Program-made: the position numbers and the translations under genes | Shown here: piece after piece, positions 25,553 through 38,700 of the stretch | Layout: every line of letters starts with the position of its first letter | Position numbering within the stretch: the first letter of the stretch is position 1 | Source of the DNA: Phoronis australis | Taxonomy: Eukaryota > Phoronida > Phoronidae | Reading direction: 5' to 3' | Assembly: GCA_002633005.1 (NCBI GenBank) | Contig: NMRA01000287.1 | Coordinates: 223,393 to 287,392, forward strand | DNA length: 64,000 bases | The notes under the pieces: generated by a model | The model's input: the letters and a program-made list of their open reading frames with translations, nothing else | Databases searched by the model: none | Told to the model about the DNA's origin: nothing

Positions 25553-27217
25553 TTAAAGGAGCATGCCACCCAAAAAACAACCTAATTTGTATCGATTTAG
25601 ATCGAGTAGTTCTACTCCATAACTACACGTACGGTTGCGTTACCTGACACCTGACGGCAGACGGAGGTGTTCAACAATCCAATGATGTCATCGGTGTCAC
25701 ACGCAGTCTGTTCAGCAGTTCTCAACACGGGTTACTGGTGTCAGCTTATCGCTTGAAGTCATCATTTAACACCAATAAATCATCAAACTTCGATGTAAAA
25801 CCCTTAAAAATACACCGAGTTCTTATAAAAACATGTTGTTTTATTTCGCTCTTACGGATTTATTGGTTTTTGGACAAACCTCAGCCTACAAAGTTCGGCA
25901 GGCCAATAAGGTCCGTAGCAGGAGTTTGGGGTCTGTTCGGAGATAATTTCGAAGTATTTTCCGTGAGATACAAACACGAGAACTTTGATCTGTGTTGTTT
26001 AGACTTGTGATTTTTTGAGTTCTAAACACAAAACGCTTGTTATCCTGGCCAGTGGCTCGGAGCCCGATCAGGCCCGTCGCGGCCGGCTGGATTGACTCAT
26101 CCCCGCCAGTGGCTCGGAAACTGATCAGACATCACGAACATAAACCAGCCAAAGTTCAGTGGAAACTAAACTTGCAGTCAAGAAAATACTATACTAGTGA
26201 GCCAAAGTAATGTGCGCGTGATTATGTTGGTGAATTTGGCACGAAACTGCAAATCTACTTACTCGCCGGGGGCCGCGAATTCAGGTTCCGCTTTGGCCAC
26301 AGCACCGTCAGGGCAGAAGTTGTACATTGACAATCATTATTTGAGTAATGTAAATGTAAATAAAGATTCCCCTAACACCTGGCCGTGGGATGGAAATCGA
26401 GTTGTTTCACAACAGTTTCTGCCAGCAAACAATAAATTAGCATGAGCTCAAACGGCCTCGGTGTTCCGTCAAAAAGTAAAGCCGGTAACGCAGTGATTTA
26501 TTCATTGCTGGCTTCTCAAATCATTTGCACTCACGAACACTCCAAAGGTATTACAAATTGCATCTAATGAGACAGACTTTGTTTCAGTTTTATATAAGTA
26601 TTGGTTAGGATGAGAATAATTCATTTTGAAACAGAACGCTCAGTAATAAACGCCAACATGCCAACTCGCAATCCCGACTTAGGACTAGTTAGGACTTCGC
26701 AGGTGGATCGTTAAGTTTTACATGCTATCAATTCGAACAGGAATACAGTGATGAAGAAATACTAAAGAGGTACCGTGAACAAGCTCAGACAACGGAACGT
26801 ATGGAGTTATTTTGTAAGCCGGCATTCGTCAGGCACTGTCGACGTCTGCAGACCACAGACACGGAGATGTTTCACGGCCTCATACTTGCTATTTACAGCC
26901 TACATTTCATTCTTCACCGTGACTACGATGAGCTACTTCCTAAGCATTTCAGACTCTCGAGGAAGTAAAAAAAAAAACGATATACCCGCTTTCCTCGCAG
27001 CTGGTTAGTTCGGACAAGCGGGAACGATGCACCGCAACATAGCGGCATTCATTCTGCATATGAACCACTGACGTCGCTAGCGTAGTTTCTCACCTTCCTC
27101 ACAGGTTAACGCGACACCTCTTGGCAAGGTAAGGTCGACCGTATGCGAGGAGATGTGGATATAGACCGATTAAGACGACAAAAAAGACTAATTAAATCGG
27201 GTGGCATTCTCCTTTAA
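25553..27217 (+). mobile_element. TTAA-ended DNA transposon, copy 1 (internally deleted)
   Basis: Ends are TTAAAGGAGCATGCCACCC and its inverse GGGTGGCATTCTCCTTTAA. It shares long stretches with the copies at 46494-48756 and 53788-55377. At 26584 a TATATAAG box precedes an ATG at 26658 in a start region shared by the family. The coding part is broken: about 480 bp present in copy 2, including its Cys-rich domain, is missing, and the frame has stops. TTAA at both tips suggests a TTAA target duplication, as in piggyBac or Kolobok groups; no transposase was recognised. Confidence 0.75.
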
Positions 27218-27453
27218 GAGTCTCTTCTTAGAGGACAATTCGCTACTATTTACCCCGCCACTACTGTATTCGTACCTCATGAATGTAGAACCTATAAACT
27301 GATCGCTCCGAGCTCCATTCCAGCGTTCACCCAGGTCATTAAACTAATCTGCGATGGTCTGTGGGAGCGCAGGGCAATAGGCAACATTTTTTTGGAATTT
27401 AAGATCTCAAACTGCAGAGCACACACTACACAAAATATTTTCTAACTTCATCT

Positions 27454-28400
27454 TCAAAAAAGAGATTCTGCAAATTTATCACAATACAACCTGCAAACAG
27501 ATTTCATTAAATTCATTGACCACAGAAACATGGGACGGTGCAAATATTTAAGCCCTGGTGTTTGATGCAGCAAATATAAGCAAAAGTACACTTTTGAATA
27601 TGGCAGCTGTACTTCGTGTAAATTATCAATTATATAAATTCCTGATGACCATAAAAACATCAGATATATTCGAAAATAATTCACATGTAATACCCGTAAG
27701 GAAATTATGAGGAGAAGCAGTATTTGGAATACCTTTGTTGGTATAAATTATGCAAATTCATCATGCAACAACTTGAAAACTGATTTCAATACATTATTTG
27801 ACCACAGAAACATGGGTGCATACGTTAAAATAGTTTAATTTGGGTGCCTGGTATTTCAGCTATAAGCAAATTTAAAATTTTGAATAATGTTGGCCTTAAT
27901 TTGCATGCAAATTCACAATGTCGTATCCACCAGCGAACGAGGTCCATTAAATTCACTAATCATGGAAGCATAGAAGAAGACATTAAAGTAACCTGTCTGA
28001 AGTGCTTGATAAGGGCGTTATAGGCAAAAATGTAATTTTGAATAATGGTGGCCTTAATTTGCATTATTTATGCAAATTTATCATCGAACAACATGCAATC
28101 TGATATCATTCAACTAATTGACCATAGGAACACAGGTGCAAATATCATGATAATTCACCTGTGATGATTGGTACCATAGCTATAAAAGGACTAAAATTTT
28201 GAATAATGGCGGTTTTAATGTGCATAAATTATGCAAATTCACTACATATCCCCCCAAAACTTGCACTATTAAATTCTCTGACCATGGAAACATGGATGAA
28301 AACATCAAAAAAATCTGCTCGCAGTGTATAGTAAGGAAATATAAGCAAAGATAGAATTTTGCGTAATGGCGGCTTTAATTTGCACATTTAAAAATGCTCA
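27454..28400. repeat. Diverged tandem repeat of about 160 bp, 5-6 copies
   Basis: Recurrent strings are AATTTTGAATAATGGYGGCYT, TAATTTGCATNAATTATGCAA, AATTCATTGACCACAGAAAC and ATGGAAACATGG, spaced about 160 bp. Old array, no coding content. Confidence 0.7.
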
Positions 28401-28675
28401 ATGGTTGCTAACGGTCACCCCCTAAATCATGATTACTTATGCTTAGACGACAGCAAAGAAAAAAAACTTTGTATAGCAAATCCTGGTTAATTAAAAAAAC
28501 AGCATTTGGCTCCCGGGCCATAGGACCAGTTCTTAGGTGATGGTGTCTGTTTTCTCAAATTTCATTCATGTCCTTCGTGAGACAAGAACAGTGGTTGAGA
28601 GACGCATAGAAACTGCGTAGGCCTAGTCACCAACCTGCTGTTTTCCGTCAGTCAAAGTTTGGAAGCATATGTATT

Positions 28676-28792
28676 CAACTGATCTCACCCACATTTATTC
28701 AACCATGAAACTGATCTCACCCACATTTATTCAACCATGAAACTGATCTCACCCACATTTATTCAACCATGAAGCTGATCTCACCCACACAG
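28676..28792. repeat. 32-bp tandem repeat, about four copies
   Basis: Unit CTGATCTCACCCACATTTAT plus TCAACCATGAAA, nearly perfect. Confidence 0.95.
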
Positions 28793-30199
28793 CTACGTAT
28801 ATACGAGTAGTTTTTTGAAAGTTACGTAAACACAAGTGTAAGGCTTAAAATTTTCATTTATAATCGCAGAACACTCAGAAACCAAAAGGTACTTATTTGC
28901 GTAAAATACTGTAAGCTGCCTTCAATACTCAAAATGCCTTGTTGAAAATCTTTTAGCATGTAGTTCGATAGGTTGACGAAAATGATTCTAGATGGGGGTT
29001 GAAAAGATCTTTGCAGAGGCCAAACTACTCCCGGCATCCACCTATAGGGCCACAGGTCGGTGCGCATAAAGAATATGACCTGTACAATTGTCTGGTTTCT
29101 TGACTAATTTTGCAGGGAAATCGCTGGTTGTCTGGGACCGTTGCTCAAGTATATCACTTGATAAACAAAAACGTCAAAATAACAATGAAGCAATGAAATT
29201 TGGCTTGGTTTGATAGCCACAACACTCAATCAAAACTCGAGCAGACTGCAGGAAAATAGCCGGAAATTAGTTTTAGTTTAGAATTGTCAGTGGCTCATAT
29301 CTAAAGTTTCTCTTTTTGTTAGAACACGGGATTGCAGCATCTTCTTGATTCACCATTGTACAAAGCAATTATTGACATTTCCTCTCGCCATTAGGACATT
29401 GTATAAAGTTAAAATAGTGAACTGCAGTCATGTGTTGAGCGAAACGTTTTCTTAAAAAACTGTTTGTATTAGGCATATCAGGCATACGATTGCAAGAGTG
29501 ATCAATAACTACGTTGTAAATAAGCAATATCGAAATTGGAGAATAGTATGTAATATGGCATGCGATCAATGAAAATCCTCATGAGCGTAACACTAATCAA
29601 TATAGATACAAAAAGTTTCGTTACAAATAAATGCACACCTGCAAAGAATACACAAGTAATCGTTGTTAATTTAGCAGCTTATATCGTGTTTCGAACTTTG
29701 TCGGTCGGCGTATATTTTGTGCATTCAGTGCAATGAGTAAACTGCTAGGAAAGCAAGTACAACGACGGGGGTATCGCTTTTAAAGCATGTTGATATTTAT
29801 CCAAAATGCGACCTGGCTTCTTTTGTAAGAAACTTGGTCCGAGGTACGCAGTCCTGTATTTTATTGCCAGTTGATTCGTGAGGATTTTCGGTACTGTGTA
29901 TGTCGGTATTAGGCAAATCTTAAGCTGACAAGATTTGCACGCAAGTGCACGAGAAAGCGTGCAATGCTGTCCGTCGAAATCATGGGCTCATCAAAGGCTT
30001 GATGGCGCTGACACGGATTAAAGTGAGGTACTGGCTATTTAGGGCTTGAAGAGTGAACTCGCGAACATGTATAGACCGGCAGCCCAGTGTACATAGCATA
30101 GATAGAGTCTACCTCAGTATGTACAGAAATGGACGTCTGCCGTCGTCTGCACTCTGGGTGTGACCCCTTGGGAACTTCAAAGGAGCCAAAAAAAAAGAG
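28793..30199. other. Intergenic sequence with a dispersed repeat
   Basis: No gene recognised. 29907-29998 matches, in inverted orientation, about 100 bp ending at 49980 (shared GGCAAATCTTA, GATTTGCAC, ACGAGAAAGCGTGCA), so it is a dispersed repeat. Confidence 0.45.
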
Positions 30200-30960
30200 C
30201 TAGACTAGATATTCGCGGTACAGGCCAAAACGGATTTAAAAAGAACAATAGCACAGCACTGAACATCGAATGACCCACGCCGGACAAATTTCACTCCGGA
30301 ATGGGTCCGGCAGAAATCATAAAACACTCTGGATTGTGCCCGGCAGAAACCCCCAAAAATCTCAACCACGCTATGACATCAAAAATTTGAGCCAGTAGAC
30401 TAGATATTCGAGGTACCGGTCCAAACTGATTTAAAACGAACAATAGTACAGCACTGAACCATGAATGACCTATGACAGACAAATTGAACCCTGGAATAGG
30501 TCCGGCAGAAACCAAAAAAGGACCCCCCCCCAACAATGAGCTAGCACGTGCATTCGAGGTACCACTAAAAACCAAATCCATGTGATTCAATACATGTCAA
30601 TGGTCACTAAATGCCCTATGACAGATAAAATACACTCTGGATTGTGCTGGACAGAAATCTTCAAAAATCACAACCAGGGTATGCCATCGAAATTTTGAGC
30701 TACATTAGAGGTACCGGCTAAAACTGACTTAAAACCAATAATCGTGTCGCACCAGATGACCGATGACAGATAAATTGTGCTCTGGAAAGCGTTCGCCAGA
30801 AACTCAAAATGACATCCTAAAAGGGAGCTAGATCATCATTCGAGCCCGGTACCACAATAAAAAATTCCATGTGATTCAAATAGAAGGTACTGGTTACTAA
30901 ATGCCCTATGACAGATAGAACCCATTCTAGATTGTGCTCGCCAGCCCCAGAAATCTCAAC
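30200..30960. repeat. Degenerate tandem repeat, about 200-bp period
   Basis: Repeated strings include TAGACTAGATATTCGNGGTA, CGGAATGGGTCCGGCAGAAA, CTATGACAGAYAAATT and CTGGATTGTGC. Copies are strongly diverged. A frame at 30291-30590 on the minus strand is a repeat artefact. Confidence 0.65.
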
Positions 30961-31539
30961 CACGTAATTGTGAAAATATGCGACATATTAGATAATGAAG
31001 ATATAGGTTAAAGCTTTGTAGAGTTTCGTAGAATGAAGGATTTCAATAATGAGGTGTTGTGAACACGTGCTTCGGTTCATGTCGAATTCCTGTATTTCCG
31101 TAATACTTTTGGGTCTACTGTGCCCTCATACTGAGTGTCAAATTGATGTTGGCGGAAAGTAGGCCTAAGCATTTCGGAAAGTAGGGATACAAAGAACTGT
31201 CTGAAACCAACCCATTAAGTGATGTTTAAGACCGCAGTTAGTGTAGTATAATGAGCTATCGAAACTGCCAGCAGGAAAGATACGTCAGCGGCAACACATG
31301 TCCCCAAAATTTGCGCTAGATCGAGGAACCACAAAAATGGTTTCATTCCATTGGGTACTAAACAATACGTTGAAAGAAAAACATCTGTGTTTCTTTAATC
31401 CAAATAAAGTAGAAATAACAAGACTTTCAAACAGCAACCCATAAACTTATTACAGCATAATAACAGACAACTAAAATCACTGCATCGACGAGAACATCAC
31501 GCTACTATATCTTAAACGTCATAGCAGTTTCCTGTTAGT

Positions 31540-31905
31540 CTTAATACGTTTCAATATCCGAATCGTCTCTGCTACGCCAGCTTAACTCGGGTTCGCTTGT
31601 TTCGTCGTAGCCCATTTCCTCTACTTCTTGATCGGCTTGGTTTTCTTGTAAAAAACCAGCACATTCAAAAGGGACATCAGCGACGACAGATCAACAACAC
31701 CATGTGGGAGTATAATATCCACCTTGTATCTTCCAACTGTAGTTCTGAGGATCCAAACCGTTTCCAGGATCAGTCGAATCCGCTTGACCCCAGAGCATGG
31801 CAACATAATAGGCTCGTTTGAGCTTGTTCAATAGTGTCTGTCGGCAAGGAGGAAGCCATGTGCAGTCGATCTTGTGGTGTTGAACATCAGCTTTTCCTGA
31901 AATAA
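31540..31905 (-). pseudogene. Broken transposon-type ORF fragment (LPPC motif)
   Basis: Minus-strand frames encode DCTWLPPCRQTLLNKLKRA, an AYYVAMLWGQA stretch and, after a frame change near 31690, an acidic C-terminus ending DDSDIETY-stop. A similar segment (LPPx8L...RAxYxAxxW) recurs, from memory, in uncharacterised multi-copy ORFs of marine invertebrate genomes. The family cannot be named with confidence. The frame break makes it a relic. Confidence 0.35.
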
Positions 31906-32437
31906 ATAGTGAAAAAAATTTATTGACGTGGGACCAATTGTCTAACAGCTGACGAACAAAAACATAGAACCTGAACACCACTTACTGTCTTTTAAATATC
32001 AACTGAGACTGGGCCTTTTGGTTTAATACCATGGAAACATTTGAAATTATTTTCGTTGGTTTATCAACTATATTTTATCAATTACAGTTATCATCTTGTT
32101 TATTTTTCCGGTGATCTCGATTAATTTCAGATATCTCACTTCATTAACATCTTTGACTCCTCCCTTATCAATGCATTGTCATTTGAGTTGGCTAAGTGGA
32201 AGGCAAGAAGCGTGTCAGCTTCTTCGTAGGAGCCTTGGAAATCCGGTGGTGATCGGCTGCCATGGAACCACTGCACGAAAGGCGAATACAGTTTCCGCCG
32301 TGTGAGTTACTAAAAGTATCAATCGACTATTATATTGTTTAGAAATTAATTATGTATGATGTTCTTTCGCGGAGTAGGAGATCGAACCTTTGTTTATCCA
32401 TTACATAGCTTCGCCTACATGCAGGTTCTACGGCGCT

Positions 32438-32782
32438 ATGTGTAGGCCTACAATGTTCTTGGTAGCTTTAGCCATTCTGTGGTCGTTGCAGTGGCACCTC
32501 ATTACCACAAGCGAGACGTGTCAATGGACGACAAACAACGCACTAACTTTATTTCGATATATTTCAACTAAACCACGATACGGGCTTTTGTTGGAGGAAA
32601 TATCGACAACATGGTACACTCGATGCCTTGGTGAATGTCTGAAGAGAAAACGCTGCGATACTGTGACGCATGACGGCTTTCTTTGTCGTCTGTTTGAACT
32701 ACAGGGACCAATTCAGTCGGATCCTAACTCGCAGATCTTGACAAAGTACACCACAGTAGCTGAACGAGCAATAGCAAGCTAC
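32438..32782 (+). CDS. Mosaic gene exon 1: signal peptide and PAN/apple-like domain
   Basis: Residues 1-115. A hydrophobic leader (MFLVALAILWSLQWHL) is followed by ETCQW and the PAN-type core CLGECLKRKRC...GFLCRLFE. Donor AGCTAC|GTAAGT, phase 0. The second ATG at 32453 may be the real start. No upstream exon was identified; 5' UTR not defined. Confidence 0.85.
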
Positions 32783-35700
32783 GTAAGTCAAAATATGAGG
32801 TTTATGTCCAGTTCGACTACAGTGTTTTACAGGAGATTTGCTTAGGGTTTTCATTCCTTTATCTCCGCCACATTAAAACAGGCAATAGACCCAAGTATGA
32901 TCAAATTAAAAATATCGCCAAAATTGTAAACTTTAAACATAAACCTGTGTTTACAACGGGCGTTTTAGGACAAATGACCAACAGAAGGTAATGATGAACG
33001 CTTTAATGAATATGTTTCCATAAATATATATATATATATATATACAAACAAACGGCTATACCTTAAATCTTCGTCTTCTGTTTCTATATGTTTATGGAAA
33101 TATGTTTATCAAAGCCTTCATTTCAAACCGTTTGCAATTAGGTTTTAATAACTATTAATTAAAAAAAAACAACACTTCATATTTGATGACTATATTGTTA
33201 GTGTATTAGATACTAATTGGCCAATCGTATTTATTTAGAAAAAAACAATGTTCAATTCAAATAGGATTGCTTATTTTCATCCCATCGCAATTGTCATGGT
33301 TTGCAAACAATAGGTTATTAATGTTTCAACACTGCATGATATGATGGTGGATATTCAACAGTTTGAAAGCCATACGTCATAACACGGGCGTAACTTATGG
33401 GGGTGTCGGGGGTGTGATACTCCCCAATAATTTTCGATTTAGTAGGGCAAAAGCAGGAAAAGCAGGGCAACGACAGAAAAATTGGCCTAACAGTTTCATT
33501 CAAATATTAAAGGCTTTCAAGGTAGGATTTTATTCAAAACCTTGTACCATGAGGACTTTCGTCGATTTGTGGCTGTCACTGGGTTTTATCTTTCTTTTTA
33601 TTCGCAAGAAATGAAAAACCGACGGAAAACAAGATTTAATTTTCACTTTTGACGCGGTCACGCTGAAATACGATTTTTTTGATTTGATTTGTGATCTAGA
33701 AAAAGGCAAAAATTAGGACAACGGAGCTACAGAAGGAAGATCTTAATATCCCGGATACATTGAGACTAATCAACATAACTGTTTCATCGATCGAGACAAT
33801 CAGGTATTCCACAATGGAACGGAATGTTCAGATCGATGCAGGGAACCGATTTGCAAGACCTTTTTTAAAGTACCGAGAAAGAGTTTGCAAACAAATGGGC
33901 GAAGCGTGTACAAAAAAGGTTAGACCAGTGCGCTAAATTCAACAGCTCTGGGTTTAAACGAAACATACCGAAGATGGGTGATTGAGGTTCCGTATCCTCG
34001 ATACGCAGGCCAGCGAGTACATAAGACGTTGTCTTTCCCATATTGAACCTCTAGCTGAATTATTTCAACAACCTCTTGCAATCCCTACAGAAGAGGAATT
34101 CTCGGCAATTTACGAGCTCTTCCCGACATCGGTTAGTATCGACAAAGCAAACATGGAAGCTGAGTGTGATATCTTCATCAAGCTGTGTGCGTCCTTGAAG
34201 CCACCTCTTGACACGGTTAACGGCGTGTGTAACTTTGATTTCAAGAATAAAGGGGTCTTCCCGTGCATTCGCCAAGCTGAAAGGCTGCTTTACACCGCCC
34301 GTTAGTGTGGCAAAAGACGAGAGAACTTAAGCAAAATAAAAAGTGTCAAAAATTGCTTCTGTTCAACTATGAATGGCGACAGACTGGGGGACCTGATTGT
34401 CCTGGCAAGTGAAAGATATTTGACAGATAGCATAAACGCTGAAGCCACAATCGACGTCTGTAGTAACTAAAAGATCAGGAAGTTAAAGGCAAAGATCGCT
34501 AGTTGGTAACGTGTCAATGACTTCTCAAAGTCTACAGGTCTTTGAAAACTTTGTTTGACTGTACGTTTTCTCACAATAAATGTTTTCATCCTGGAAATGT
34601 TTATGATTAAGCTGACTGTCTGACAAGATGGCTTCGTTGAATTACCTCCAACTGAAGCATAGACTAGCAATTACTGTAAAAAAGCCATTGTTGTTATTCG
34701 TTGACTAATTTTTATAATATAACTGTGTCCTCTATCTTGGCTTTCAGAGAATTTATAGGTGCAGATGTACCAAAATGTAGGGCAAAAGTACCAGTTTCAC
34801 TCCTGCACAAACATGAGATTTTGTTTGGATTGAAATTCCTTTTAATTAATTATGTAACTTCATAAAATGAAACAGAATGTACTGTAAGGCGAGACTGAAG
34901 TCGGTGGTGAATTGGAAGAGATATTAGTGATCACAATAAAGTGGTGTTGGTGACGAGACGGGAAGTGATATTAATGGCGACACGGGAGCGACATCGGTGA
35001 CGACCCGGGGTGACATTGGTGACGACCCGGGGTGACATTGTTGACCATCCGGGAATGATATTAGTGACGAGCGAGTGTGATATCAGTGACAAGCGTGCAG
35101 TAGAGTTGATGCACTGTGGTCATTCATTAGTTTTCCCTTTTCCGAGGGAAGTATCTGTTTGCATAATGCACCGATCGAAGAGCACTACATTTCAGTCGTA
35201 TTGTGAATCATAGTAAAGATTTCCATCATGTTATTGACACCGTTGTTTTTTGTTACCAATGCACCTTTCTTCGTTGCTCAAGTTTACTAAAAAAGACATG
35301 ATCACGTGACCCAATTAATAACAGATTGGTAACAGTAAATATCAAGTTCCACAGACTTTGTATCTATATAAAACAATACTTTCATGAAATTGAACTCTAT
35401 AGTTTTCTAAATATTTTGCTAAATGCGCATACTAGTCGATAACGTTCTACATGTGGATAACCTTAAAATGACATAACCGACCGTCAAGAATTTCCGAAAA
35501 TAGGCCCATGGGCGGATATTCGGAATGACCTTTCAAAAACGCCTCATTGCGGTAATAATGAGAGGCGGAAATTGTGAGCGGCCCGGAAAAATTGATATCA
35601 CAACACAGTTCCTACAATTTTATAGCTCAAGGAACCCGAGAAACCTATATCAGCCACTGATTTTGACAAAAGTTACCCTGATGCAGAAGTCCTGTCGAGA

Positions 35701-38700
35701 TTTAAAAAAATTCGGTTATTGTATTTAAATCGGCATTAATTTCGATCTTTCTATCAAAAAGCAAGTGTTGGTCACTTACCATCGTAAACTGTTCCTTAGT
35801 TAAAATAGGTGTGATTTTTGGGCTTTTCAAATTTCCACTACGTGATCTGAAATTTGACGAGTTGGTTTGAAATGATGAAGAACTGTCAGTCTCTGCTTCG
35901 AGATTACTACTGAATGATTGTCACTGGAAAACCAATGTCAATATCGATAAGTGACAGGAATCAAAACTGAAAAAGCACGGGTTCAAGGCCACTTAAATAT
36001 TTCATCTCATGTGTCATAGCGCTTACTCTCTTCCTATCGTTTCTTGAAGGAGAACTCTGTCAAACTTTGTGGAAAGAACAGACAATGCATGCCTGACCTC
36101 TACTGTCGCGCGGAATGCCTGGAAAAGGAACCCTGCAACTGTCAACAGTCAGGTATGGTGTCAAATGCCATCTCTTGTGTTCTCTTGTACCCCAAGTGTA
36201 TAGTCTTAACCTAAAATCTGGAAATCTTTGTTGCTCGTACGATTTTTGTTCCCGAAGACGATTTTTTGTCGCAAGTGGTCTGTTTTGCATCCATATCAGG
36301 GACCCATCTTTGAAATTTGTTGAAAACCATCTGGCTAAACATGCCCGCACCCAGCCCTCAACATAGGGGGCTCGAATTCCTAGCGTTGTGGACCTTTTGG
36401 TAACAAAATAGCCCTAAAAAAGAAAACAGGGGCACCACTGTGAATTGCGCGTTTGTGCTTGTTTAGTGGACTTTTGTCTCATTTTCTCGGACTTTTTGTT
36501 TCTCGCACGCGGACCTTTTTGCCCACTTCGCCAAATGGGGNNNNNNNGGGGGGGCTCGTTCGAGCGCATGCGAAATACATGTAGGTTAATTGTAAGCCCT
36601 TCGCCTGCCATCTTGTGTCAGGTAATATACTTGAATGGAACTAGTCTAGCTGAATTGATTCGGTATGTTCTTTTAAAATATGTTTATCTCATAAATCATG
36701 CTCCCCTGCTGTGTTTTACATTTTTATCCACTATTTATCATAAACAATATTGACGCCAAATTAGGAAACTTATGCGCTGGGTGGGACCGGTATAGCAGGA
36801 GAGTTAGTTGAGAATAGTGTGGGTCATCAGTATGGGCTGCAGTCCTGATTTCCCAAATGTCAATACCAATTGAGCGTATTAGTTGAAGCTTACCCAACTG
36901 TTACAGGCTAAAATATGCTTCTTCAACGGAACCGTCATGGTCATAACAAAGGTTTCTCACAAGGATTTGATAATCTCATTTTTCGAGTTCAGCAATGCAC
37001 AACTAAAGGACTTCAGCAGTCCATACTAGGCCCCTACTCTTTGAAGACCGCAAAGACGGATGTTTGGTGTGATTTGTGATGAAAACTGTTGTACCACCTG
37101 GTTATGGCACCAAGTGTTTGGCACGGATACTGCTGAACTTAATGCCTTGAATTTTTCAGTCGTAAAACAATTTTCATGAAAACACCCCATAAGTCACGTG
37201 CCACTAACCGGTAATGAAAGCACTGACGACGGTAACAACAAAATTTTGTCGTGGTTAATCGCACGCATTTTTATTACAGTGTTTAACACGCATTCACCAG
37301 TTTTGCATCAAAGCATCAGCACGAAATATGACGTCAAAGGATTGGAGCACGTGACCATAAGAGGCGACCACTACTTAATTGTTGCCAACTCGTGAGTAAA
37401 AATGCGTTCACTTTAATGCCTTGCTTCAGCCAGACATTATCAAGCAAGTCTACAGTACTTCAGATTCTCACTGGCTCATAACAATCATTATGCCGTCATA
37501 GAATACCCGAGTTCTGTTACGATAAGCACTTGCTGGAAAAGCCAGACTCCTCCGCGAGCTGGATTACCCGAGATAATCCGTGTATCTTCAATGTGAGCGC
37601 GTGAATTTAGCTAGATTTTCTCGCCGCGCAACAGCTATTGAACTCTAGCATGGAATGTCCCAAAATAAACTTCTAACTCAACAACTTCTATGAAAGGAAA
37701 TAAAAGTAAGTGAGGTGGGAAGCGAAAAAAATTGAAATACAAATACTTTGATTTAGTTACTGCGAGAAACCTGTATTCTAAGCGATGGGAAGCTTTTGTA
37801 GTATAATCTTTATTATTTAAATAAGCTAAGATCCTGGGTCACTCCCTCCTCCTTGGTGCCAGAAACTCGTGTCATCATGGTTGGAGCACATTATTCCGGG
37901 AACAACGTTCATCGAAACCTCAGTAGCAACTCAATTGTACAAACTTCCAAGCTTTCAGGTTACCACATCCAAATATTCAAGTACCTAGTACAAATACTGA
38001 AACCATTAATCGTGGCTTTAGGACGAATTTGCAGAGATGTCAATGCACCAAGAAGATGACATGGGTGGAAGGTGGTGATTTAAACGAGATCTCGAGCGAT
38101 GTGTGTTTGGAATTAGTGGATATTTCGAGTGAAATAAAATGACACAAACATGTTCTAACTCATTTTAAGCCATTCCAATAAAAGTGGTCTCGGTCGATAC
38201 GCGGAATAATGTCTCGTGGGATATTACTTCATGCACGCCACTCTCGGTACGTTTTGTGTATTTACAAGCAAGATTCCTTTCGTGTGTTACAAATGTCCCT
38301 AATACAAAGTAAACTTGGGAAATATATTTTCTTCTCAATTAACAGAAATGGTACACTTATTCAAATATCGTTTTTAAGTCACTTCCAAAATAGTTATGTG
38401 CCCAATACATGCTCATGAGTAACATGTTCACTTAGCTTGGCATGTGGTTTTAAAGTTAACGTGGCATAGCTTAGCAGTTAACGCTATCAGTTGGGTTATC
38501 GAAGTGGATCTGGCAGTTCAGGAACAAGACCTTTGAATTTCGTGTATGCTGCCAATTGCTCGAGACAATTTGAATTGCTTGAGGTTCAATGAGGGATTAA
38601 TAGGGTTAACAATCAAATATGGGGATTACATTATTAAGCATTCAAAGTTTGATGACAACTCTTAAAATCAAAGTAAGCGCGAATGTTACTGGGAAACGGA

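Noticed and set aside
36445-36753. Frame running across the 7-N gap
   Set aside because: It depends on the unknown bases and shows no domain.
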